Assembly (NCBI GenBank): GCA_030035585.1
Contig: CM057463.1
Coordinates: 138,416,736 to 138,480,735 of the forward strand
Length of the DNA: 64,000 bases
Origin: Dugong dugon
Lineage: Eukaryota; Chordata; Mammalia; Sirenia; Dugongidae
Reading direction: 5' to 3'
Numbering within the stretch: the first letter of the stretch is position 1; each line of letters begins with the position of its first letter. A program made the position numbers and the translations under genes. The notes under the pieces are model-generated. The model made no database searches. It saw nothing but the letters and a program-made list of their open reading frames with translations, and was not told the origin of the DNA. Positions 1-12,074 of the stretch are shown piece by piece.

Positions 1-759
1 TGTTGAAAACCATCAGAGATTTTTCTTTGCTCTCTCCAGATGTCTGCTTATCTGCTACACAGTAGTGTGCAAGAGCTCATAAACAGCTAATCTCACTTGT
101 CTTCTGAGTTCAGCATTAGTGCCTTATAACACAAATGACTTTCCAAATTTTTCCCTAATTTTTTTTCTTACAAAAGACATTATATCACATTAAAAATATT
201 TTTAGGTTTCATAATTTTGCTCATAAATGTGCTTTGATCTTTTGGCCTCTAGTATGTCCCTGTCCTTTTTATTCCCTGTTCTTATCTTAAATGGAAAAGT
301 GAAAGGATAGAAATACTGGCTCCAAAAACCTCCTCTGACTATTCTTGGTTCTGACTCTGTGTGGCATGGCCCAGTTAACACAATCTAAAAAGTGATGGGG
401 AAGCTGAGGAAAGAAGAGGAAAGAGAATAATATTTAATTCTTTGCCTATATTTTTGGATTACCAGGATCATGCCAAATATAATATTGGTACTAATTTTAA
501 TTACCGCACTTTAATTAAATAAAATGTATCTCTTTTTTGTGCATGTATAACATCATGGTGGATTCTGGAACATAAGTCAGAATGTAGTTCACTGGGAAGC
601 TAGGTGCTAAAATACCAGTAATTGAAAAACAACACAAAAACTTTTGGTTACTTTTTCATATAAAAGAGGTAGGCAGCAAGATGTATCAGTGAAAACCTTC
701 CTGATATACTGGTAAAATTTTTAAGGTCTTCTTATTTTAAAACATTGATTTTCCAAATA

Positions 760-900
760 TTCCTGCTATTATCTCAGGTAAATATTTTTTATACTAGGTG
801 CTGGGTATATTGCGTGCCTTTGTGAGGCTTATAGTCTAAGGGAGTAGAAAGACATTAACAAGCATATAAATATATATAATTAAAAGAACAGGGTATGAGT
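760..900 (-). repeat. L2 3' end fragment
   Basis: Resembles the reverse-strand L2 3' end (GGTGCTGGGTATA, then a block of gross-count words typical of L2: GGCTTATAGTCTAAGGGAG). Heavily diverged. Confidence 0.6.
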
Positions 901-1271
901 AGAAAGAATGTTGGGAGATAATGTTTCAAGATCATTAACAAAAGCCCTTTTTAGCCTAAAAAGGTAATGTTAAACTATTCACAGACTGCATTTCCAAAAC
1001 AAAAATAGATACTCAAAGAAAATGAAGCACAATGTCAAGAGAACCATCATGATGATTTTTATAAAGTTTGTAGAATATGTATTTTAGTTTTAGCATCTAT
1101 ATGATTAAGAAAGATCTGACTACAGATTTTATGTTTTTAGGAAAATGATAAACAACAGACAGTAACTAAATATTAAAAGCAGGTATACCAAACCTGGAAA
1201 GCTAAGAAAATATGACGGTGTTTTTCTAAAATAAATCCAGTAGGTGGCATTGTGCAATTAAAAATTAAAGT

Positions 1272-1430
1272 AAAACAAACTCGTTGCTATTGCATCAATT
1301 CTGACTCATAAAGACCCTATAGGACAGAGTAGAAACCATAGGGTTTCCAAGGAGCAGCTGGTGGATTCGGACTGCTGACCTTTTTGTTAGGAGCCATAGC
1401 TCTTAACCACTGTACCAACAGGGCTCCAGC
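1272..1430 (-). repeat. AfroSINE (short form)
   Basis: Reverse copy with the usual CCAAGGAGCAGCTGGTGGAT body block and a head ending CCAACAGGGCTCC. Diverged. Confidence 0.9.
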
Positions 1431-1509
1431 TAATCGATCAGTAGTAATAAAACACCCAAGATAATTATGTTATATTCATTTTGCATAACTCTAATAACAT
1501 TTATTATTA

Positions 1510-1668
1510 TTGGTGCTAATAGTTAATGTGCTTGGCTGCTAACTGAAAGGCTGAAGTTGGAGACCACCCAGAGGCACCTCAGAAGAAAAGCCTGGCTGGT
1601 TTACTTCCAAAAAATCAACCACTGAAAATTCTATAGTGTACAGTTCTACTCTGATACACACAGGGTTA
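1510..1668 (+). repeat. AfroSINE (long form), diverged
   Basis: GGCTGCTAACTGAAAGG head, then the ATCAACCACTGAAAATTCTAT body of the long form. The 3' tail is degraded. Confidence 0.8.
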
Positions 1669-2506
1669 GAAGATCTGACAAAATGTAACAGCCTGATAAA
1701 GGATCACATTCAATGTCGGCTTATATTCCCTAGTAAATCACTACAAATATATATCTGGAGCAGCAACGATTATATAGTGTCAATGCAATTTGGCAAGCAG
1801 TTACTTCTGGGGATTGGGGGCTGCTTATTTTTTCTGGTCTCCCTCTAGAGGAGGTCAGTTGGTAATTTGGATTAATTGGGAGATATAAGTAGAAGCATGG
1901 AAACGATATGTGAAAAGATAATCCAGAACCTCTGATGAACAACTACCCATTAAAAATGTTAAACATTCAGACTATTAGGCATGCTGGAAGACAAGAAGAC
2001 TCAGATTCCCAGAGGATTAGGCCCAGAAACTAAAATGAAAAGATAGCCCGTATCAACTGCGCTCATTAAAGAAATTTCCACATGAAAGAGAAACGAGAAG
2101 CAGCTAGTATTTGTTTTCTATTTTTAGCTTTACCATATATGACATTCAGTCAGGCTACACGGACAGAAAAAATACAGGTCAAAAGGCTACTTACTTGTCA
2201 ATCTTTTTTTTTTTTTAACAGCAGTACTATTTTGTTTGACTATTTTTAAATAACAAGTACAACATAAACAGAATATTTTCCGAATGCATTTAAAAATATA
2301 TAAAGAGAAATAGAGCTTGATAATAGGGCATTTAACATATTGCATTGATTATAAATATAAATCATTTTTCAAGAACATTATTAGTTGGCCCTTCTTAACC
2401 TAATTTTTTATATTTCCAGAAAACCATGTTCTTGCTAGTCTGAGTGCTAGTGGCACCTGAGAGATTATTTTCAATTTTTTTCTTCTTCACTGCTGCTGCT
2501 GCTGCC

Positions 2507-2710
2507 TGTTGTTGTTGTTGCTGTTGAGTCAATTCCGACTCATGGCAACCGCATTTGTACAGAGTAGAACTGCTCCATAGAATTTTTAAGGCTGTGACCT
2601 TTCTGAAGCAGATCGCCAAGCCTGTGTTCCAATGTGCCTCTGGGTAGGTTCGAAGCACTAACCTTTCAGCTAGTAATAGACCCCTTAACTGTTTGTGCCA
2701 CCTAGCCACT
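2507..2710 (-). repeat. AfroSINE (long form) with GTT-repeat tail
   Basis: Reverse copy. The tail reads as (AAC)n on the SINE strand, next to a CTG/TGC run, followed by the GAGTCAATTCCGACTCATGG block. The head ends near 2710. Confidence 0.88.
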
Positions 2711-2939
2711 TAAAGAGTCTATTTATGCTAGAACTATTTTGTTAGAGTTATGTTAGAGTCTACTCTTGTTAGAACTATAACTAGAGCTTATACTGGACTT
2801 GAATGTCCCTTGATTCGGAAGTTTATCTTTTGTCTATCCAGTATTGAAAAATCCTGAAAAATTTTACTGATTCTGATTTTTTATAATGTAAGTAAAATCG
2901 TAACTATTTTCTGTGCAGTAATTTGTATTTTAAAATGCT

Positions 2940-2941
<2 letters not shown>

Positions 2942-3011
<70 letters not shown>
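2942..3011. repeat. (TA)n microsatellite
   Basis: About 70 bp of uninterrupted TA dinucleotides. Confidence 0.98.
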
Positions 3012-3016
<5 letters not shown>

Positions 3017-3037
3017 AACTTGATGTTGAAGTGTTAA

Positions 3038-3160
3038 CAATCCTGTGAGTAGGGATTACCATCTACGTTGTCCAGATGGGAACTGAAGGTTGAAGACCTG
3101 TCCAAGGTCTTAGCACCAATAAATTGTAGAGCTGTGACTTGAATTCTCATTCATTCATTC
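3038..3160 (-). repeat. MIR fragment
   Basis: Reverse MIR core: an unpaired GATGGGAACTGAAGG and GTCCAAGGTC block, the counterpart of the GACCTTGGGC part of the forward consensus. Confidence 0.6.
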
Positions 3161-3179
3161 TAATTATTTACTTTCTTTT

Positions 3180-3376
3180 GGGAGTCCCTGGGTGGTGCAG
3201 TTAATGTGCTCAGCTGCTAACTGAAAGGCTGGAAATTCGAGTCCACCCAGAGGTATCTTGGATGAGAAGCCTGGTGATTTACTTCCTAAAAATCAGCCAC
3301 TGAAAACCGTATGGAGCACAGTTCTACTCTGATACACGAGGGGTTGCCATGAGTCAGAATCAACTTGATGGCAACT

Positions 3377-3407
<31 letters not shown>
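3180..3407 (+). repeat. AfroSINE (long form), poly-T tail
   Basis: Full copy starting GGAGTCCCTGGGTGGTGCAG and ending GGCAACTGG followed by about 29 T. The T-rich, not A-rich, tail is typical of this SINE. Confidence 0.93.
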
Positions 3408-3627
3408 GTGCTATATGGGAACTGCTTGTAGACTGCTTCTGTAAAAAAGCATACGGTTTCAGAGCAAGGCACCACTACCTGTAGTCTCCGACTTAAACCA
3501 AGCCCTCACTGCTCCTTGGTATCCATTTTAAGTTTCTCTTAACAAATCTCTCTCTCCCTCTCTCTCATTCTCTACAGGAGCTTTTTCTTTCTTTCTTTCT
3601 TTTTTTTAACCTTATCTACCCTATTTG

Positions 3628-3794
3628 GAGTCTCTGGATGGCACAACAGTTAAGTGCTTGGCTATTAACTGAAAAGCTGGTGGTTCAAATCTACCAGAGG
3701 CACCTGGAAGGAAAGGCCTGGCAATTTACTTCCGAAAGAATGTGTGTTGCCATGAGTCAGAATCGACTCAACGGCATCTAGTTTGGTTTGGATT
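3628..3794 (+). repeat. AfroSINE with 13-bp target duplication
   Basis: Flanked by exact TCTACCCTATTTG at 3615-3627 and 3795-3807, which fixes both ends. The copy has lost part of the middle. Confidence 0.96.
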
Positions 3795-4569
3795 TCTACC
3801 CTATTTGATCCTCCAGATAAGCTATCCCTCCATCCCTCTCAGCAGATAATTTTGTCACTTTCTTCACAAAGAAAATAGAAGGCCTCAGATAGCAATTCCC
3901 TTGGTTTTCACTCACTCATTTACCAGTATCTGCACCCAACATCTCCTCTCCTCCTACCATCTCAGAGACCCTGTCTTAACTGTAACCATGTCTAAACATA
4001 GGCCCCCAGAACTGGCTTAGATGTTTCAGTTACCTGCTCCCATTTACCTTGTGCTTCAAAGCACACATTACACTACTTTTCAGTATCACCACAAACCTCT
4101 CAAATCCATGACTTTCAGGTCTAACTTGTTTATTATGGTGTCTCCTATAACACAATACCTGGGAGAGCAGGCAGTCGAAAGGTTTTGAATGGAAAAACAA
4201 AATACCTATTGGGTACCCACAACTCTATTGTTATAAACTCAGGGCACCTCCTGATAGGTGCTATAGCAAAAGACACAAATGAAAGAAGAAATCACTTGCA
4301 GTCGGGTCAACAAAGGCTTCTATCAAGGAAGAGATGGCAGTTACAAGGAGTTATATTTCCAATGATTGACAAGAGGGAGAGAAAATTTCAGTCAGTGAGA
4401 ATAGCCTAAGACAGAAAAGTATGTAGTATGTTGGTGGTTAGTAGGTAGTAGCCTAGTCCAGTTAAGATGAAGAGAGATAAAGAAGCAGCGTGAAATGATG
4501 TCATGAGCAGCCTTTGAAACCAAGTAGGGTAGTAAGTCCTGACTCCCCAGGTTTAAGACACGCACATAC

Positions 4570-4592
4570 ACTCACTCACTCACTCACTCACC
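4570..4592. repeat. (ACTC)n microsatellite
   Basis: Five to six ACTC units. Confidence 0.9.
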
Positions 4593-4784
4593 TCAAATCA
4601 GTTGTTACTACATGGTAACGATTCTGACAGAAGATAGCTAAGAGATTTTACCACTGACTAAAACAATGTCCTTGCAAAAACAGGGCATTTTGGCACACAT
4701 TTTGAAATATGCTCATAAATTAGTGAATTCTATCATGTTTTACAATTATCATGACGGATTTTTAGGACTTCTGTGTGTTTCGTT

Positions 4785-4953
4785 GGAAACCTTGGTGGCG
4801 TAGTGGTTAAGAGCTACAGCTGCTAACCAAAACGTCAGCAGTTTGAATCCCCCAGGCGCTCCTTAGGAACTCCATGAGACAGTTCTACTCTGTCTTATAG
4901 GTTTGCTTTGAGTCAGAATCAACTCGACGACAATGGGTTTGGTTTTGGTTCTG
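4785..4953 (+). repeat. AfroSINE (short form)
   Basis: Starts GGAAACCTTGGTGGCG, carries the ACTCCATGAGACAGTTCTAC body, and ends in GGGTTTGGTTTTGG. GTGTGTTTC on both sides is a probable target duplication. Confidence 0.92.
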
Positions 4954-5870
4954 GGTGTGTTTCATCATCTCTGTATATACTCAATTGACAAAACTCTTTT
5001 TAAAAATAAACCCAAAAGATTTTTGAACATTTTGAACTAATTTTTTAATTAAAATTTTCACTAAAAAAACTTCACTTCTGTGAACTTCATGTAAACTTTA
5101 TGGTCACCACTGATCCCCCAGGCCTACATTACAGAGCAAATTATCAATAAATAGCTGTTGACAAGGAAGGAAGAAAGGGAGAGAGGAAAAAACTGAAGTC
5201 TGAAAGAAGAAAGGAAAAACAGAAGTCAACTTTGGAATTGAGGATATTTGCCAGTTCTTTTATTACAGAAGATTAGGTCTCAGTGTAATAAGCCCTAATA
5301 AGTTAAGCTTATCCCAAAATATGCACATATAACTACACCTAGGAGATCGCTCTCAGAAACACCAAAAGTGTCCTAAAGCAAACACAGCTGTGACCTTTCT
5401 ACCCAGGTACTCACATGCCAGAGGGCTTTTGGTAGGAAGGTCAAATCAGACTATATGCCCAAAGTCTATGAAAGGGTTGCTCCTGCTGAGGGGGCACCCA
5501 CAATTCCAAAAGGGAAAATAAATATCAGCACACTTAACAGAACACCATAATATCAGTTTTCCTGAATGGCAATGCTATTTCATGACTAAACTATAAACAG
5601 TAGGTAATGATTCTTAAAAAAAGGTCTGTTTGAATTGGGCTATGCTGACACAGCCTTTCAATTTATGGGCACATTTGCAAAGATCAGCATCATTTTTCTT
5701 GCTGGAACAGATGTTGGAAACATTTGAGTAAAGCACTCCTTCAAGGAGCTATGATATTAAGTAATTCTATAGCTGAGAGACATTTTCCCACATTTCTTAT
5801 AAAGCTTAACCTATTATACGTTATCTTCACCCTAAGGGAGAACTGTATTTTGTTGTCTAATTATAGGTCA

Positions 5871-6028
5871 GAGCCCTGGTGGCACAGTGGTTAAGAGCTC
5901 AGCTGCTAACCAAAAGATCAGCAGTTCGAATCTGCCAGCCACTCCTTGGAAACCTTATGGGGCAGTTCTACTCTGTCCTATAGGGTCGCTATGAGTCGGA
6001 ATTGACTCGACAGCAATGGATTTTTTGG
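5871..6028 (+). repeat. AfroSINE (short form) with target duplication
   Basis: A clean copy starting GAGCCCTGGTGGCACAGTGG. Flanks AATTATAGGTCA (5859-5870) and AATTATATGTCA (6029-6040) differ by one base. Confidence 0.96.
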
Positions 6029-6557
6029 AATTATATGTCAATTGCTATAAGAATGCACAATGTTCCACAGATGATAAAAATATATTTTGGACTAAAAATC
6101 ATCTGACTCAAGTGTGTTTTCATAATACAATAACTGGTAGTTTTCTGTTCCTCAAAGAAAAGTTGTACAATACTCCACTTGAAAGATGAAAGGGTTAAAA
6201 GTAATAAGCCTAGAGGCAAACTCCCTTTGCCCCTCCTGTAGAATTACAAGTTGGCTAAAGTATCTACTCCATTTGTCTCAATTCTTTATATGGCCAGGAA
6301 AACATCTTTAAAACACTTTTTTCTATGTATGAGTCAAGTCTTTATTCAAATAACACCTTCTAAAGTAGGCTACCCTGGCCACCCTATTTAATCTGAACCT
6401 GTACTCCACCCCTCAGGTGTCACCAACCCTACCTGCTCTACTTTTCCTTTCTCCACAGCATAATTTTATTATCAGGTTCAATATCTTGTCGCTCTCCCTT
6501 TGAACGTAAGTTGGTATGTTTTATTCACTGATGTATCTCAAGTGCCAAGAACAGTTT

Positions 6558-6765
6558 AAAAAAAAAAAAGGTTGCTGTCAAGTGGATTCAGACTCATGAT
6601 GACCCCATGTGTGTCAGAGTAGAACTGTGCTCCATAGAGTTTTCAATGGCTGGTTTTTTGGAAGTAGACTGCCGGACCTTTCTTCTGAGGTACCTCTGGG
6701 TGGACTTGAACCTTTAACTTTTTGGTTAGCAGCTGAGTAGGTTCACTACACCACCCAAGGACTCC
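6558..6765 (-). repeat. AfroSINE (long form)
   Basis: Reverse copy from GGTTGCTGTCAAGTGG to CCACCCAAGGACTCC, with an A-run (T tail on the SINE strand) at its 3' end. Confidence 0.93.
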
Positions 6766-6797
6766 TGTATAATTATGGTCCTTCTATTTTACCTGTA

Positions 6798-6996
6798 AGG
6801 AGCTGTGGTGGCACAATGTTTAAACGTTTGGCTGCTAACTGAAAGGTTGGTGGTTCAAACCCACCAGCCACTCCTCAGGAGAAACGTCACAATCTGCTTC
6901 CATAAAGATTACAGCCTTGGAACTCTATGGGGTAGTTCCACTGTCCTTGTAGGGTCACTATCAGTCGGAAATAACTCAACGGCAATGGGTATTTTA
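6798..6996 (+). repeat. AfroSINE
   Basis: Head AGGAGCTGTGGTGGCACAAT. The body includes the TTCCATAAAGATTACAGCC variant, and the tail is AACTCAACGGCAATGGG. Only about 30 bp from the oppositely oriented copy at 6558-6765. Confidence 0.93.
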
Positions 6997-7158
6997 TGTG
7001 TATTTTGTAGAAATATTGTTCAAGAATGTCAATGATACACTTATTTTTCCCAACAATGAATAATAACATTTAAAAGATTTTAATCCTCCCTTTCTTTAAA
7101 CATGTATCTCTCATATATCCCCCTCCTTTTCCTCCTCTCCCCTTTCTCTCATAAATAT

Positions 7159-7175
7159 GCACACACACACACACT
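7159..7175. repeat. (AC)n short microsatellite
   Basis: Eight AC units. Confidence 0.85.
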
Positions 7176-7724
7176 ATAATACCTTCACATTTATAGTGAG
7201 AGGCTACTGAAAGAAACAAACACTGGAGGGGGAAATAAAAGTGAAACCTAAGCTAAACGTAAGAATTTTACTGTCCAGGAAATTCCTTAAGCAACTGTTA
7301 TCCTAGTCAAAACAGCTGTTTTTATCTGCTAGCAATACTAAAAGCAAGGATAATTTGCAGAGTCCTCAAATGGCTATTTTTCATAAGAGCATGTACTCTT
7401 CATATGGGTAATAAAATATGTTCATTTACATAGAATGTGAAAACTCAAGTCAATAGTAGATGCCTGGATAAAGAGATGACTCAGAAATGCAGGTTCTTAC
7501 CCTTAGCTGGGTTCCTAGATTGCCAGTTCCTTATTTACTTTGAAACTCTTTCAGTGTCAACTACATACTTTTGTACTTGACATTTACTTTTGAACACAAG
7601 GTAGATGCTCAATAAATGTTTGAGGATAGGTCTGTCTGTATGGTGAAAATCTTATCAAATTACCGGGCCTCAAAATTCTAGTACACTTCCATATATAAGT
7701 GAGATTGTATAAGTAAAAATAACA

Positions 7725-7990
7725 TATTTACTGAGTGCAGCTTTAGGTGCTGGGAATACAATGGTGAGAAAAATCAGATGTGGTCCCCACTCTCATGTAG
7801 CCTAGAGGAAGAAAGACATTAATCAAATATACAACTACGAAACTGTAAACTGTGATACATGGTATGAAGGGAGGTACATGAGGGAACATAAGGCAGAATA
7901 TTCTGGAAGCTCTCCTGAGAAAGTAACTTGGAACTGAAGCCTAAAGGGTGAATAGGACTAGACCAGGCTAAAGGCCAGCATAGTGTGTGG
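7725..7990 (-). repeat. L2 3' end fragment
   Basis: Contains TTTAGGTGCTGGGAATACA, TCTCATGTAGCCTAGAGG and AAGCCTAAAGGGTGAATAGG, all in the order seen in reverse-strand L2. Confidence 0.75.
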
Positions 7991-8419
7991 AAGATGGGGT
8001 GTGGGGGTGGGGAGTGGACATTCCAGCAAATGTCCATGAAGCACTTATGAAAATACAAATGCTGTATAATTGCTTTTAACTTGAATAATAAAAACAGTGA
8101 AGACAACAATATCAAATGACAGATACTATGCAACATTCCTTTAAAATGTAAGTGAATAATTTCATTTATGTGAATATAAATCATGGCATTCACATCAGTT
8201 TCCTGTTTCTTCTTATGTATGTGGCTAGAATCACTGAAGAAGTAGGATAATATCAGTCTTAAATGTACACACTTCAGGTAAATGAAATTGCCTTAAGTTA
8301 TCATACTTCTTCCCCTTGTATATAGTAGACACCCAAAATTAGTGGTTGCTGGATTAAAATAAATGAAATTTTCCATGGAGGAATTTAATATTGTATAGCA
8401 AATAACCACAATGTTGATA

Positions 8420-8630
8420 ACAATGACAGTAAGAGTAACTGTCATTTCTTAAACTAGCTTATTTTGCCTTTAAACAACTATGAAATTAAGGTATCATAAT
8501 TTTATTTACGAAACGAAAGAGATCCAAAAAAGTAAAATTTTCAAGGTCACACACTAGAAGTGGTAGAGTCAATCTATGCACCCAATTCCATCTGACCCAT
8601 AAATTCCTGCCCTTACCACCATACTCAAGA
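8420..8630 (-). repeat. MIR fragment
   Basis: Order of reverse MIR: TTTTATTTACGAAACG, CAAGGTCACACACTAG, then a degraded tRNA-like end. Confidence 0.65.
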
Positions 8631-9250
8631 CAATGCTATACTCCTGAAAAAGAATCACTTCAAAAATCACTTGTTCTTCAGACCAGTTTGGGCATGGTTT
8701 TCAGGCATCCCAAGGAACAAACAACTCCAAATCTAAAAGTTTGCACAGGCTTTCCTGCTCTCCCTCCTTTCCTTCCATCTTTCTTTCTTAAAAATAGGAG
8801 TTTGTTCATTACTTATGTTTGGCCTTTCTTCGATGAGAACTTGATGCCTAGAAAACTACCAAATATAAAACTTTAAAATACTTGATCTTCTCATACTTGA
8901 TCACCAAGGGGACACATAAAGTGCATAAATTGTAAGCTCTTGTCTTATCCAAAGATCCCCAAAATCTGAAGTCAGAATCATAAACCAAGGTATAAACAGT
9001 GTATTTCAATGATTCTGAAACCCCATCAATTATAAAAGGGACCAAATTGTCAATGGTACATGACATAATGCTAAGAAGTTACTGCTAATAAGAATATTCC
9101 TATTTTCAAACTGTTCAAATGTGAGAAAATGTAGCTTTTAGAATTGATGAAAATGGTATAAAGAAGGCTCTAAAATGGTTCCTCTTCTGTGGTTCTCCTT
9201 ACTGATCCCCAGTGTTCTACTTCCAGGGAGGCTGGTCTATCCTCTTGGCT

Positions 9251-9446
9251 CATACATTATAGATGCCATATACTCAGTCATCAGTTATAGATGCCATATA
9301 CTCAATCATCAGTTATGGATGTCATATACTTAATCATCAGTTATGGAGGCCATATACTCAATCATCAGTTATGGATGCTGTATACTCAGTCATCGGTTAT
9401 GGATGCCATATACTCAATCATCAGTTGCAGATGCTGTATACTCATC
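9251..9446. repeat. 28-bp minisatellite, about 7 units
   Basis: Tandem units close to TCATCAGTTATGGATGCCATATACTCAA (shown here as two parts: TCATCAGTTATGGATG and CCATATACTCAA). Units differ at a few sites (GCCATA/GCTGTA, TTATAG/TTATGG). Because 28 is not a multiple of three, one frame repeats every 84 bp and stays open in two frames; no start, homology or gene context supports coding. Confidence 0.95.
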
Positions 9447-9984
9447 AGGGCGATGAAGGTCATAAAACTCATACTTGCATTCACTGAAAATTAAATTACG
9501 GCAGGATGCTTTCTTTTTTATTTGTTTTTCTTAAAGTTATTGTCCCTTTAATAAAATCATAAAGGTTTACATGAATAATTTCATGATGGAGAAAATAAGC
9601 TTGGTGCATTCAGTTTCTAAACTGTAACTTAAATAGAATTCTAAAGACCTCTGCCCTGACAAATGTGACTTTCCCTGTATGTCTGCTATAGTCTTATAAC
9701 ACAGTTTTAAAAAGGGATAACATTCTGTTTCTTAGCTGCCAAACTTTTTATAGTACTTTTTTATAGCACTATATAAACAGTGGCCAAAAACCTTAAGGGA
9801 TAAGATTCAGCTTCTAAATTAACTTTATACATTAAAAGGTACTTAAAATGCTGTATTCATAATTTCACTTCTATTTGAGTGCATGCCTTTTATTTTTGCA
9901 AGTTCTTATGTTAATACCTTAAAAAATATTGCAGGAAAGCAGACAATTTAAGATTATAATTGTCTGGCATAATATTTTTTCTTA

Positions 9985-10662
9985 GTGCTTCTGTTCTACC
10001 TCCTAGTTAACACAGTGCCTGGTGTCTTAAAAGCCTGCAAGTGGCCATCCAAAGCACAATGTTGATCTCTATTTGCCTGGAGTGACAGAGGAAGAAGGAG
10101 AGTGAGGAGAGGAGGAAATGGAATGTATGTCTGTTGGCTCCATGAACAACTGCCACTTTTGCCATAAGATCAACAGAACTGGATGGTGCCCGACTACCAT
10201 TACTCAACATTTTGGCCAAAGATTCTACAGAAAAATCCTGATCAAAAGGGAGAAAATGCAGAACAGAATTTCAAATTCTCATGGAATCCAAGCTTTCTAG
10301 AGCCATTGAGACTATAGGTCCCCCTGAAACTTCTGCCCTGAGATAATCTTTAAGCTTTAAATCTTAAACTGAAACTATCCCCCAAAGTTCTTCTTTTAAC
10401 TAAACAACAGTTTAGCTTAATTAATAAAATATGTCTGCCTTGAGCACTGTGCTTAAAGAATTATCTATGTGAGATCAAACTAACAACAGCAACTTGAAAG
10501 ATTAGCTGTGAAGCTTAGGGGGCAGTAACAGTTAATGGTGGTAAAATAATTTGAAAAAGGTGGGTGAGAATGGTTGGATAACTTGAAGAATGTGAATTGT
10601 ACATGTAGAAATTATTGAACTGGTGTTTGCTACGTACATTTTCTCCAAAAGAAACAGCTATG
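9985..10662 (+). repeat. L1-type 3' untranslated region
   Basis: Aligns by eye with 43790-44503 through most of its length (TTCTGTTCTACCTCCTAGTT, TCAAATTCTCATGGA, AATGTCTGCCTTGAGCA-like blocks, GAATTGTACATGTAGAAATT near the end). The copy at 43.7 kb ends in a poly-A tail. This is an afrotherian LINE 3' end, best taken as L1. ORFs inside it are chance. Confidence 0.7.
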
Positions 10663-10839
10663 TCTTGTAGTGGGAAGATTAAACTTAAAAAAAAAAAAAA
10701 AAAAAAAAACTGAGATGATGTGTGACCTTAAGGAAATAATTTGATCTCTGCATTCCTTACTTCTCTCTCCTGTAAAATGAAGCATTTCAAACAAATATTT
10801 TCTAAGCTCCCATCAAAAAAAAAAAAAATTATTATTCTC

Positions 10840-11320
10840 TCAGTTTCTTAGTGCTACTGTAACAGAAATACCACAAGTGGGTGGTTTTAAACAAACTACC
10901 AGAAATTTATTTTCTCACAATTTAGGAGGCTAGAAGTGTGAATTTAGGGCACTGGCTCTAGGGGAAGGTTTTCTCTGTTTGCTCTGGGGAAAATCCTTGT
11001 CTCACTTCTCTAGCATTCTTCTTAGAGTTCCTTGGAGATCTCCATGTGGCATCTATCTTTCCCGCATTGGTGCTTGCTTGCTTCTGTGCCTAATTTGCAC
11101 TTCTGATATCTCAAAAGTGATTGGCTAAAGACACACCCTGAACTGATAGGATCTCATTAACATAACAAAGAAAATCCTATTCCCAAATGTGGGATTACAT
11201 CCACAGGTATAACCAAAAACCAAACCCATTGCTTTGAAGTCGATTTTGACTCATACTGACCCTACAGGGTTAGGATTTACAACACATACTTTGGGAGAAT
11301 ACAATTCAATCCATAACGTT
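10840..11320 (-). mobile_element. Fossil ERVL/MaLR-type LTR
   Basis: Reverse copy whose terminal block (CCACTTGTGGTATTTCTGTT on the element strand) is shared with the LTRs at 12075 and 35048. The opposite end matches the GTTATGGATTGAATTGT type start of this LTR class. No internal retroviral sequence is attached. A short AfroSINE 3' segment lies within it (11212-11278). Old; boundaries approximate. Confidence 0.75.
11212..11278 (-). repeat. AfroSINE 3' fragment inside the LTR
   Basis: Only the tail block is present: ACCAAACCCATTGC, then GACTCATACTGACCCTACAGGG. It interrupts the LTR at 10840-11320. Confidence 0.8.
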
Positions 11321-11835
11321 AACATACATCTCAAAATATAAATTCAGGCTTTTGAAGCTTTCACTGAAAAATAATTTAATGTATAAATCTTCTTTAAGTT
11401 CCTTAAAGGACATGATATTATGCATTAGTCAGTTAATTATAAACCATATTTACTGCTAAAGACTAGCTATTTTTGAGCTATATATAAAAATGTAAAAGTA
11501 CACAGTTTCATAATGTTCATGTGCTTTTTAATGAATAATGCACTTCAGACTACATTAAAGGTAAAATATAAATGAAGTGATTTTTGATTGAGTTGCACAA
11601 TTTAGTCACATAAATTCCTAATAACATATAGGATGTGTCATAAATACATGGTAATCCCCACTGAATGCCCAATAAGAAAGGGAAAAGAAAGGGTAGATGC
11701 TGGCAGTCTTCTAGCTTTACAGAATATCAGAGAGAGACTCCTCCCTCATATGGAAATGCAAATGGAGGACCAAGGTCACATACATGCAATAGTGGAGACT
11801 TGAAATCACGTTTCTAGGTTCCTAATCCAATGTTC

Positions 11836-12048
11836 AAAGGGCCCCTGGGTGGTACAAATGGTTAAACACTCGACTACTACCCAAAAGACTGGTGGTTTGA
11901 ACCCACACAGAGGCACCCTGCAAGACAGGCCTGGCTATCTGCTTTTGAAAGGTCACAGCCTTGAAAACCCTATGAAGCGCAGTTGTACTCTGCACACATG
12001 GGGTTGCCATGAGCCAAAATGGACTTGACAGAAACTAACAACAACAGC
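11836..12048 (+). repeat. AfroSINE (long form) with 12-bp target duplication
   Basis: Exact AATCCAATGTTC at 11824-11835 and 12049-12060. Tail is ACTAACAACAACAGC, the AAC-rich form. Confidence 0.96.
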
Positions 12049-12074
12049 AATCCAATGTTCTGCCATTTGGATAC

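Noticed and set aside
9251-9446. Possible CRISPR-like array
   Set aside because: Units are directly adjacent, with no spacers, in a mammalian intron. It is a plain minisatellite.
10007-10300. Gene suggested by ORFs on both strands
   Set aside because: The same sequence recurs at 43.8-44.1 kb as part of a LINE 3'UTR.
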